Positions 6,162 to 12,234 of a stretch of 12,234 nt of DNA are shown piece by piece. The notes beneath the pieces are model-generated. The model did no database searches. It was not told the DNA's origin and saw only the letters and a program-made list of their open reading frames with translations. The stretch comes from Undibacterium sp. (GTDB taxonomy: Bacteria > Pseudomonadota > Gammaproteobacteria > Burkholderiales > Burkholderiaceae_D). The position numbers and the translations under genes were made by a program. Where the stretch lies: contig JAIELM010000483.1 of assembly GCA_019752975.1 (NCBI GenBank), positions 1-12,234 on the forward strand, written 5' to 3'. How positions within the stretch are numbered: position 1 is the first letter of the stretch; each line of letters begins with the position of its first letter.

Positions 6162-7271
6162 ATGTACCCCATGAATTTGGATACAACACCTATCATGTTT
6201 AATTTTGATTACGCTACATTACGCCTCATCGGCTTGACACCAGCTATCGCCAACCAGTTACACGCGCTCGCAAGCAACTTTACCGAAGACCACACACTGC
6301 AAGCGGCACGTATTACTGAAATCCATCGCGACAGTTTGGTACTACACAATGGCAACACCTTACTGCAAGCACGCGCGCTCCCACGCCTGTTGGATGACCT
6401 AAAATCTGAACAAAGCAACCTAGCCGTTGGTGATTGGGGCTTATTCATCGGCTCGCCAGAAAACGGCTATCGCTTTGTTGCTCGTATGCCCCCTCTCACT
6501 CATCTGGCACGCCGGAATAGTAAAGAAAGGCTACAACCCCTTGCCAGCAATATCGACACAGCATTACTAGTCATGGGCTTGGACAACGATTTTAATCTGC
6601 GCAGATTGGAGCGCTATTTAGCCTTGGTACATGCTGCGGGTGTGACACCCGTTGTGCTCTTAAGCAAAGCTGATCAACATGAGAATGCTGCCGCGCGCCA
6701 AGCGGAAGTGGAGCAACGCCTATCCGCCAATGTGCCGGTGTTCGCCATCAATGGCCTCAGCCTGACCAACACAGACTTGCTGGCGCCATGGATGTCCGCT
6801 GGACAAACCCTGATTTTATTGGGTTCATCTGGCGCAGGTAAATCAACGCTAACTAACACTTTAACGAACAGCGCGCAAAAGACCAACGGGGTACGAGCGG
6901 GCGACGAGCGCGGTCACCACACTACCACGTCACGTTCATTGCACCTATGTCCAGGCGGAGCCTGCATCATTGACACGCCGGGACTGCGCAGTCTACAACT
7001 TAATCTTGATGAAGAAGCGCTTAGCGCCAGCTTTGCGGACATCGACGAATTAGCCGAAGCATGTCAATTCCGCGATTGCAGCCATCAAAGCGAACCGGGC
7101 TGCGCTGTACGTATTGCGGTCGATGAAGATAGGCTGAAAAACTACCAAAAACTTTTACGGGAATCTCAACGCATTCAGCAAACCCCGCTGGACAAAATTG
7201 CAGCTAGGGCAAAATGGAAAGTATTGGTGCGATCGGTAAAAGAAAGAGATAGCTTGAAACATCCACACTAA
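6162..7271 (+). CDS. rsgA: RsgA-type circularly permuted GTPase (ribosome small-subunit-dependent)
   Basis: About 369 residues. RsgA binds the 30S subunit late in assembly and hydrolyses GTP to release maturation factors. Domains: an OB-like N-terminal domain (about 45-110), then the permuted G domain with G4 SKAD (168-171) ahead of G1 GSSGAGKST (221-229), switch I GHHTTTSR (251-258) and G3 DTPG (271-274). A C-terminal zinc knuckle uses C301, C306, H308 and C314. The G4 motif has Ser where NKxD has Asn. Together with the solitary context this suggests the divergent RsgA paralogue group found in many proteobacteria, so a second canonical copy may exist elsewhere in the genome. The start is uncertain: ATG codons at 6162, 6171 and 6195 all lack a clear GGAG. 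The one at 6195 gives the shortest, family-like N-terminus (MFNFDYATLRLIGL). Confidence 0.93.
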   Translation: MYPMNLDTTPIMFNFDYATLRLIGLTPAIANQLHALASNFTEDHTLQAARITEIHRDSLVLHNGNTLLQARALPRLLDDLKSEQSNLAVGDWGLFIGSPENGYRFVARMPPLTHLARRNSKERLQPLASNIDTALLVMGLDNDFNLRRLERYLALVHAAGVTPVVLLSKADQHENAAARQAEVEQRLSANVPVFAINGLSLTNTDLLAPWMSAGQTLILLGSSGAGKSTLTNTLTNSAQKTNGVRAGDERGHHTTTSRSLHLCPGGACIIDTPGLRSLQLNLDEEALSASFADIDELAEACQFRDCSHQSEPGCAVRIAVDEDRLKNYQKLLRESQRIQQTPLDKIAARAKWKVLVRSVKERDSLKHPH

Positions 7272-7272
7272 G

Positions 7273-7303
7273 TAAATGAGTGAATGAATCAGTGAGTGAG
7301 TGA
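7273..7303 (+). repeat. TGAR microsatellite just after the rsgA stop
   Basis: The sequence after the stop codon is an imperfect tetranucleotide repeat of TGAA/TGAG units interrupted by one ATCA. Because the unit is four bases long, it places TGA stop codons in all three plus-strand frames directly behind the gene. It runs straight into the terminator hairpin. Confidence 0.55.
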
Positions 7304-7338
7304 GGCCTGTGCAAATCCTTTGTGCAGGCCAAATTTTT
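7304..7338 (+). terminator. Intrinsic terminator of rsgA
   Basis: Arms 7304-7315 (GGCCTGTGCAAA) and 7319-7330 (TTTGTGCAGGCC) form a 12-bp stem with two central G-U wobbles and a 3-base loop, 32 bp after the stop codon. AAATTTTT follows. GC-rich base, tight loop and T-run match a rho-independent terminator on the plus strand. Confidence 0.85.
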
Positions 7339-7345
7339 AATCTTC

Positions 7346-7382
7346 GGCGCTAATAGCTAGCTATTGGCTAGCTATTAGCGCC
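7346..7382. repeat. Perfect 16-bp inverted repeat between rsgA and the TonB receptor gene
   Basis: GGCGCTAATAGCTAGC (7346-7361) and its exact reverse complement (7367-7382) enclose a 5-base loop. It lies between convergent genes, 120 bp beyond the receptor stop codon and just past the rsgA terminator. Neither strand has a T-run directly after the stem, so it is not a canonical terminator. It could block 3' exonucleases, act as a second terminator or be a repeat-family member. The remaining 120 bp to 7502 show nothing else. Confidence 0.7.
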
Positions 7383-7502
7383 TCATTCGCAGCAAAACCC
7401 TCTCGAAAAGTGCGTCTGTCATCATCAAAAATCCTAATGGAAAGTCTCGATTAAATTCAAGCAGCGATTCTCTCGAGACGATGAAAACAATCGCGTCTAG
7501 GT

Positions 7503-9812
7503 CTAGAAATCAGCCGACAAAGAGGTACTCCAACTACGCTTACTTTGGAAGGCGTATTGGTCAAACGCGGCACCCTTACTATTGGCAGAAATCGACAGCA
7601 CGTCTTCTTTATTGAAGAGGTTATTGACGCCAATTTGCAGCTTCAAATTTTTCACAAAACGGCCCATGTTTTTCCAGCGATAGCCTAGTGTTAAATCGGT
7701 GGTAGTGTAGGCATCGATTTTGTATGCGGCCACTTCACCGTCTTTGGCGTACTGCACTCCCACTGTTTTGGCTAAGATAGAACCATACAAGCCGTTAGCT
7801 TTGTACAAGACACCAAAGGCAGAAGTCGATTCAGGCGCTTTGGCTACTTGCATCCCTGTATCTTTGGCCTTGGCGCTATTCGTGGAACCGTTCACGTGAG
7901 CAGAAAAGCCCGCACCCAAATAATAGGTCGCTGAGGCTTCCAAACCTTTGTACACCACACCGCCTTGGTTATAGTAAATGACATCGTTACCCGTACCTGT
8001 AGACGCGATTTTATTGTTAAAATCGATGTAGTACACATCCGCATCAAAACTCAATTCTTGTGATTGATGGACTATGCCCCATTGATAATTAGTCGATGTC
8101 TGTGGCGAAGGTTTAGACAAACTAGGATTATTCACATAGAACATAGACAGGTCGGGAACCAAGAAACCCTTGGCAAACTGCGCGTAGGACGACCAAGTTT
8201 TACTGAGACTATAATTAGCCGTCAAAAACGGCAAAGTTGCGGTGTAGGTCTGCTCTGTGGTCTGTGCAAGGCGTGTGCCCTGATTCACTTGAGCGTCTAG
8301 CGAGCGTTTAAAACTGGAATACTTGACACCAGGTGTGATAGTCAAATCTGCGCTGGTCGCCCACTCAAATTCAACGAAAGGCTGATATTGCGACCAACTC
8401 GATTTTTGCTCGTAAGAGATATTTTTTGGTGCAGTAGCTTCCTTAGGATTGGGCAAACCTAAAGTCCAATCTAAATCATAGGTATGGCGATTGGTATCGG
8501 ATTTTTCTAACCACACACCAGCGCGAAGTAGTCCTGAAAATGAACCTACCTGAACCTTATTAGTCAATTTAATAATATCCCCAGTCACGCGATAGGAATT
8601 AAGTTTATTGTAGCCAGGGACGTTCTTATTTCCAGTGACACCTGCCTTAGTGCCGTTAGCGGTAGCACCACTGGCGTCTTGACCCGAGTAAGTATCATTG
8701 TCGTAGGCGTAGGTGTAGAGCGTATTATCAAGCTCCCAGCTACCTAATTTCGACACCAGATTAAGGTATTCAAAATCAGTCTTCTTATTATTGTAGTTAT
8801 AGCCTACAAAATTCTGGCTAGTTGGATCGTTATTTAATGCATAGTTCTTACCGTACTTCGCTACTTGTGTGAGAGTCACGCCACCTTTGTCCGCTACATT
8901 GCTATGGATTTTATTGTAAGTAGAGAAGACTGTGAGGGTGGTGTCCTGACCAAAGTTTTTTTGTAACTTGAATTGGTAGTTATCTTCTTTCACCGCACTT
9001 TGGGTTAAATAGCCGTCACTGGTCAAACGAGAGACATTGAACATCATATTCATGTCGCCCATTTTTTCCAAAACACCCGTATCGATTTGCACGCCAGCCA
9101 TTTTGGTATTAAATGAACCGAAAGTAGCATACGGGGAAAAATTAAAATCCGAGGATAATTCTTTAGAAAATAAATTGATAGAGCCGCCAAAAGTGGCTTG
9201 TCCTAAGTTACTCGCATTGCCTGGACCGCGTTCGATGACCATACCACCGATGATACGAGCAGGGAAATACGAAGTGGAATGATGGGTAGGATTATTCGTG
9301 TCGCCGAAAGGAATACCGTCATAGGTGATATTGTATTCGCCGTCTTGAAAGCCGCGCAATGTCACTTTGGTTTCGGCCAAACCTGGGCCGTTGGCTGACA
9401 CACCAGAACCTACACTAGGAGCGATCCTTGCAACGGCGTTAAAGTCTGCTAAAGGGGTCACCGCTTGTTCAATAAAAGTTGCGGTGATGATCGATTGCGG
9501 TTGCGTCGCTTTCAAAGAACTCACGACCGGAGCGCGTGCTGCAACGCTCAACCCAGAAATCACTACACGAGCAGTAATCGCTTTGGAATCTAAGGCAGAA
9601 TCGGCATCCTTAGTAGTCGAATCAGTACCCACTACCACCGGGGAAATATCGTTACTCATACTTGTGGCTGTCGTCGCACTCGTGGGGCCAACCGCATTTT
9701 GCGCCGCACTGGTGCCAGCTGTAGCCATCAGTGCCAATGCCAACACCACTTGACTAGTAATTAAGCGCGCTTGAAAACGCTGTTGCTCATTTTCTGATTG
9801 AATATGTTTCAT
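7503..9812 (-). CDS. TonB-dependent outer-membrane receptor, probably PhoB-regulated
   Basis: A 769-residue TonB-energised outer-membrane importer. The signal peptide has a basic start and a hydrophobic core (VVLALALMATAGTSAAQ), with cleavage near residue 38. A Ser/Thr/Ala-rich spacer of about 40 residues and a possible TonB box (ARVVISGLS, 81-89) lead to the plug domain (about 103-213), with VTLRGFQDGEYNITYDGIPFG and the VIERGPGNASNLGQATFGGSIN stretch. A long beta-barrel follows, ending SLSADF with the terminal Phe typical of outer-membrane barrels. The start at 9812 is chosen because the frame further upstream runs through the promoter and the first 27 codons do not look like a signal peptide; GGGGAA precedes this ATG. 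It lies downstream of a phosphatase lipoprotein gene on the same strand and behind a PhoB-type promoter. The substrate is unknown; a phosphorus-containing compound is inferred from context. Confidence 0.95.
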   Translation of the reverse strand: MKHIQSENEQQRFQARLITSQVVLALALMATAGTSAAQNAVGPTSATTATSMSNDISPVVVGTDSTTKDADSALDSKAITARVVISGLSVAARAPVVSSLKATQPQSIITATFIEQAVTPLADFNAVARIAPSVGSGVSANGPGLAETKVTLRGFQDGEYNITYDGIPFGDTNNPTHHSTSYFPARIIGGMVIERGPGNASNLGQATFGGSINLFSKELSSDFNFSPYATFGSFNTKMAGVQIDTGVLEKMGDMNMMFNVSRLTSDGYLTQSAVKEDNYQFKLQKNFGQDTTLTVFSTYNKIHSNVADKGGVTLTQVAKYGKNYALNNDPTSQNFVGYNYNNKKTDFEYLNLVSKLGSWELDNTLYTYAYDNDTYSGQDASGATANGTKAGVTGNKNVPGYNKLNSYRVTGDIIKLTNKVQVGSFSGLLRAGVWLEKSDTNRHTYDLDWTLGLPNPKEATAPKNISYEQKSSWSQYQPFVEFEWATSADLTITPGVKYSSFKRSLDAQVNQGTRLAQTTEQTYTATLPFLTANYSLSKTWSSYAQFAKGFLVPDLSMFYVNNPSLSKPSPQTSTNYQWGIVHQSQELSFDADVYYIDFNNKIASTGTGNDVIYYNQGGVVYKGLEASATYYLGAGFSAHVNGSTNSAKAKDTGMQVAKAPESTSAFGVLYKANGLYGSILAKTVGVQYAKDGEVAAYKIDAYTTTDLTLGYRWKNMGRFVKNLKLQIGVNNLFNKEDVLSISANSKGAAFDQYAFQSKRSWSTSLSADF

Positions 9813-9837
9813 GACTTCCCCGTCTTTAAAAGGGAAA

Positions 9838-9893
9838 ATCATATAAAAAGAAAATGACCTAGCCATGAATGTTTGATGACAGTTAAGTGACAC
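9838..9893 (-). promoter_or_regulatory. PhoB-type promoter (four Pho-box units plus -10) of the TonB receptor
   Basis: Read on the minus strand, four 7-bp units lie in exact 11-bp phase with 4-base spacers: GTGTCAC (9893-9887), CTGTCAT (9882-9876), CATTCAT (9871-9865) and AGGTCAT (9860-9854). Against the PhoB unit CTGTCAT they match 5, 7, 5 and 5 of 7. Ten bases after the last unit is TATGAT (9843-9838), a good -10. The same 10-bp gap between the last unit and the -10 is found in E. coli phoA and pstS. The predicted transcript would start about 19 bases before the receptor ATG. The box begins 44 bp after the phosphatase stop codon. Confidence 0.75.
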
Positions 9894-9937
9894 AAGCGAT
9901 CTGACATCAGACCACTTTCACCATCTCGTTGGTATTT

Positions 9938-11356
9938 CTAAGGATTTGGCTGGCAGAGAGAAGTAGAGCGACTCACACTACAGCTGGCGATCTTGTGTGC
10001 CAATCGATCGTAAGCTTGCACCTGCCAAGCTTCGCCTTTTCTATCCATCACCAAGAAACCAACTTCATTGCTATTGCTAAAGTAATCCACGTGCGCCGCA
10101 TCAAAAGGGGTAGCGTCTTGTGGCCGTAGATCTGGTAAACGTTTGTCCATCGCCGTACCACCGTTACCACTGACAAATTGGGTAGGATGATCTGACGTAA
10201 AACTCACTGCCTCAAATAAATGGGTGTGACCCGAAATCGCCGCCCGCACTTTAACTGGAAACAGCCGATCACCATGACCGTCCTGCATTACCTGCTGCAG
10301 GGGTTGATTCCCAGACCTAAATTCTATGCTGCCGTCTTTTGCATGTCCGGCAGAAAAACCAAGGATGGGATGGTGGTTCAAGAAAAAATTAAAATCGACC
10401 GCTTCCGTAATCCTATCCACTTCGGCAAACTGAGCTGAGTAGATGACATATGCCTCGTCGGTTTTCGCCAATTTCTTTCCAGGAACCTTAGAAGAATCGA
10501 ATACGATCAATTGCGCATCGCCACCCAACATGACGCCATATGGCGCACTATAATCGCCTTGCAGATCATTTTGCTCAAGATTGCAATCACGTCCTTTGAC
10601 ATAAGGGCGCGGATCGAGAAAACGCCAATAACCCTGTCCCGCTCGCATACAAGATTCGTGATTACCGCGAACCATCACCCACGGAGCCGCTTTCAATAAA
10701 GCTGCTGCAGGTTCAAAAAAATCCGCGGCCCAGACATCATAACCATAGCCCCAAGGACTACCAGCACAGCCCGCATTTCCTTCAGGGCAGGGATTTTCTC
10801 GGTAATGATAATCACCGACATGAATCACCAAATCCGGTTGAAAACGGGCGGCTTCTCTGGACACATCACGAAAAGCCCAAGCCGCCTGATCATTACAAGC
10901 TTGATAGGCATTCTCAGCTTTTTTCATACGGCAACCAGTATCGCCCAGCACCACGATTCTGTTCACGGTGGCTTTAGGTAAGGGTAAAACGCTGCCTTCA
11001 ATACTGGCGGTTTTTACCCCGGTTTTCAACACCGCCTCGCACGTCATTATGGGAAAAACTGAAGGTTTGGTATCTTCTGTGGCACTAGCCGTTTTGCGCT
11101 GTGCCGCCACTTCCGCTGCCGCGCGAAGCGTCATTTTCTGCGTCATACCGTCCTGCGTTAAACTAGGACATTGCGTTGCGGAAGTGAGGCTACGAACGAC
11201 GCCAGCACCGTTTTCACCCATCACGACCCAACTCGAGAGCGCGGCATCTTTGCTTCTTGTGGGAGGTGTGCTACTACAGGAACATAAAAACGCTAGCGCC
11301 AATAGACTCATACTTAATCTAAATTGAATGCGTGCCTCGCCCGACAATATAGTCAT
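9938..11356 (-). CDS. Purple-acid-phosphatase-type metallophosphoesterase, probable lipoprotein
   Basis: About 472 residues. All five metal-binding blocks of the PAP/metallophosphoesterase fold are present in order: GDTG (138-141), GDYHY (181-185), GNHE (231-234), LNHHP (326-330) and GHTH (376-379). The GDxG/GDxxY combination is that of purple acid phosphatases rather than the DxH class. The N-terminus has basic residues, a hydrophobic core (LLALAFL) and LCSC, which can serve as a lipobox, so membrane anchoring in the envelope is likely. A region of about 100 residues without recognised motifs separates it from the catalytic domain. The expected reaction is hydrolysis of phosphate mono- or diesters; the substrate is not readable. 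ATG at 11356 is preferred; a GTG at 11386 also opens the frame but would coincide with the predicted transcription start, and ATG at 11311 would cut the signal peptide. It lies upstream of the TonB receptor gene on the same strand. Confidence 0.93.
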   Translation of the reverse strand: MTILSGEARIQFRLSMSLLALAFLCSCSSTPPTRSKDAALSSWVVMGENGAGVVRSLTSATQCPSLTQDGMTQKMTLRAAAEVAAQRKTASATEDTKPSVFPIMTCEAVLKTGVKTASIEGSVLPLPKATVNRIVVLGDTGCRMKKAENAYQACNDQAAWAFRDVSREAARFQPDLVIHVGDYHYRENPCPEGNAGCAGSPWGYGYDVWAADFFEPAAALLKAAPWVMVRGNHESCMRAGQGYWRFLDPRPYVKGRDCNLEQNDLQGDYSAPYGVMLGGDAQLIVFDSSKVPGKKLAKTDEAYVIYSAQFAEVDRITEAVDFNFFLNHHPILGFSAGHAKDGSIEFRSGNQPLQQVMQDGHGDRLFPVKVRAAISGHTHLFEAVSFTSDHPTQFVSGNGGTAMDKRLPDLRPQDATPFDAAHVDYFSNSNEVGFLVMDRKGEAWQVQAYDRLAHKIASCSVSRSTSLCQPNP

Positions 11357-11389
11357 GAAAAATCCAAAAAATTCAGTTAACAGCACTCC

Positions 11390-11423
11390 AGCATAGGTGG
11401 AAATTGTGTCAGCTTGATGAAAC
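11390..11423 (-). promoter_or_regulatory. Possible weaker Pho-box promoter of the phosphatase gene
   Basis: On the minus strand GTTTCAT (11423-11417), a 4-base spacer and CTGACAC (11412-11406) each match the PhoB unit CTGTCAT at 5 of 7 positions. Ten bases later is TATGCT (11395-11390), a 4-of-6 match to TATAAT. The layout equals that of the strong box in front of the TonB receptor, and the predicted start gives a leader of about 30 bases to ATG 11356. Each half is weak by itself; shared geometry and gene function raise its credibility. Confidence 0.4.
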
Positions 11424-11713
11424 GAAACGAGCGCGACAAGGCAATTTCATGAAGAATATTTTTCAACACTGCGAACAGATCAAGCACGCGATGAAATTGA
11501 GAAAATATTGCTAATTCACTGTGTCACTGAGTTATAGGCATGCTATTTTCCAACAAAAAAAGCTAAGTTTTTCATCTTTTATGAATGGGAGAACGAACGA
11601 AATTGGATGGCCAGATACCGTCACTGCTAGTTTGACGGCATTGGAATGAGATCTAGACCGGAGCTTAGTTGAACTAAAACATGAAGCTCATGCGCGACTT
11701 GGTGAATATGAAA
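11424..11713. other. Intergenic region between the TPR-protein gene and the phosphatase gene
   Basis: This stretch shows no credible gene. It holds a 6-bp inverted repeat, CCGTCA (11618-11623) and TGACGG (11633-11638), with a 9-base loop and no T-run. Near the 3' end of the TPR gene is a short CATGA/TCATG hairpin (11680-11692), followed on the minus strand by TTTT; it is too short to call a terminator. Composition is AT-rich, as expected for a promoter region. Confidence 0.5.
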
Positions 11714-12234
11714 TTACTGATAAATTTTCTGAAACCATTGGTAGTACTGCTGCAGTAACTGGTCTTCAGGGGTTTTCTTGAGCAGTGCAAGGTAATGTCT
11801 TTCCTCGCCATCGATATCGGTGGTATTAGCATAAATATCGATGAGGCGCCATTGCAGTTCAGTCAGATTTGGATTCAACTGTAACGCTCTTTCATACAAA
11901 GGTGCGGCCGCTGTGATCCAATACAATTCAAATTGCAATAGCTCCGCGAGCTGCACATAGTGATTGGCGTCACTCGGATGCAATCTAAGGATTTCCTCCG
12001 CTTGTGCAATGCGCTCTGTAATACTAAGCGTCTGATCCAATAACGGTGGCGGCTTGACGCGTTCTCGATAAACCGATTGATCGGCTTGCCATGCAAACGC
12101 ATAAGGCCCCTGTGCAAATTTCGGACGACTGCTGCCGTCTTCATACAAATGAAAATACGCCCAAGCTTTAGCCTCCTCTATCATCCACAGACCGGCCGTG
12201 TTCCGACTCAGTAAAATCGGTTGAACCGGAGAGC
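11714..12234 (-). CDS. TPR-containing protein, C-terminal part (5' end beyond the window)
   Basis: The reading frame is open to the window edge, giving 173 visible residues. An internal ATG at 12184 is probably not the start, because the upstream codons (PILLSRNTAGLW...) remain in frame and protein-like. The C-terminal half contains helix pairs of the tetratricopeptide type: AEEILRLHPSDANHYVQLAELL, PLYERALQLNPNLTELQWRLIDIY and HYLALLKKTPEDQLLQQYYQWF. Each has the A/L...P spacing of TPRs, which usually mediate protein-protein contacts. The part before them (EAKAWAYFHLYEDGSSRPKFAQGPYAF) is not recognised. Its role cannot be named from this fragment. It is read in the same direction as the phosphatase gene, but a 357-bp gap makes a single operon uncertain. 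Confidence 0.75.
   Translation of the reverse strand, partial: SPVQPILLSRNTAGLWMIEEAKAWAYFHLYEDGSSRPKFAQGPYAFAWQADQSVYRERVKPPPLLDQTLSITERIAQAEEILRLHPSDANHYVQLAELLQFELYWITAAAPLYERALQLNPNLTELQWRLIDIYANTTDIDGEERHYLALLKKTPEDQLLQQYYQWFQKIYQ

Noticed and set aside
7346..7382. Calling the 16-bp hairpin the intrinsic terminator of the TonB receptor gene
   Set aside because: No T-run follows the stem on the minus strand and it lies 120 bp past the stop codon. It is kept as an inverted repeat only.
9367..9753. 128-codon plus-strand frame inside the TonB receptor gene
   Set aside because: It lies entirely antisense to the well-supported N-terminal part of the receptor and has no ribosome binding site or recognisable motif.
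9813..9893. Longer N-terminus of the TonB receptor starting at GTG 9893
   Set aside because: The extra 27 codons would run through the Pho boxes and -10, and would put non-signal residues before the signal peptide.
10968..11327. 119-codon plus-strand frame antisense to the phosphatase gene
   Set aside because: It overlaps the signal-peptide and N-terminal coding region of the phosphatase, which has strong motif support. The antisense product has no family features.
11581..11649. 22-codon plus-strand frame in the spacer between the TPR and phosphatase genes
   Set aside because: It has no Shine-Dalgarno sequence and no context to support it.
11680..11692. CATGA/TCATG hairpin followed by TTTT on the minus strand after the TPR gene
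   Set aside because: A 5-bp AT-rich stem is too weak to be called an intrinsic terminator.

Overview
The window looks like a chromosomal segment of a betaproteobacterium. The ClpB, RsgA, Nu-class GST, family-3 periplasmic binding protein and TonB receptor proteins all have a proteobacterial look, and base composition is moderate, not GC-rich. My best guess is Burkholderiales, perhaps Oxalobacteraceae/Undibacterium-like; this is an inference from general resemblance, not a proven placement. No phage, plasmid, CRISPR, rRNA or tRNA gene is visible.

Layout. Positions 1-1091 (minus) hold the N-terminal 363 codons of the disaggregase ClpB, with a candidate heat-shock (sigma-32) promoter. A divergent gene (1217-1780, plus) encodes a 187-residue conserved-looking hypothetical protein. 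Two exported proteins follow on the minus strand: a SUMF1/formylglycine-generating-enzyme-fold protein that lacks the catalytic cysteines (1821-2885), and an orphan family-3 periplasmic solute-binding protein (3030-3782). A SRPBCC lipid-binding-fold protein (4189-4638, plus) and a Nu-class glutathione transferase-like protein (4785-5489, minus) converge. Two related palindrome-ended elements of about 100-110 bp, probably MITE-like, sit at 3923-4025 and 5520-5630. The second lies directly in front of the GST gene. An rsgA-type GTPase gene (6162-7271, plus) ends at a good intrinsic terminator, followed by a perfect 16-bp hairpin.

The most interesting part is 7503-11423 (minus strand). A purple-acid-phosphatase-type metallophosphoesterase lipoprotein (9938-11356) is followed by a TonB-dependent outer-membrane receptor (7503-9812). 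Between them, in front of the receptor, are four 7-bp units in exact 11-bp phase that match the PhoB-binding repeat (one is a perfect CTGTCAT). They are followed 10 bp later by a TATGAT -10 box, which is the architecture of a PhoB-activated promoter. A weaker version with the same spacing lies in front of the phosphatase gene. I infer a phosphate-starvation module: a cell-envelope phosphatase that releases phosphate from organic esters, paired with an energised outer-membrane importer for a phosphorus-containing substrate or a product of the hydrolysis. The substrate cannot be read from the sequence.

The window ends in the C-terminal part of a TPR-containing protein (11714-12234, minus).
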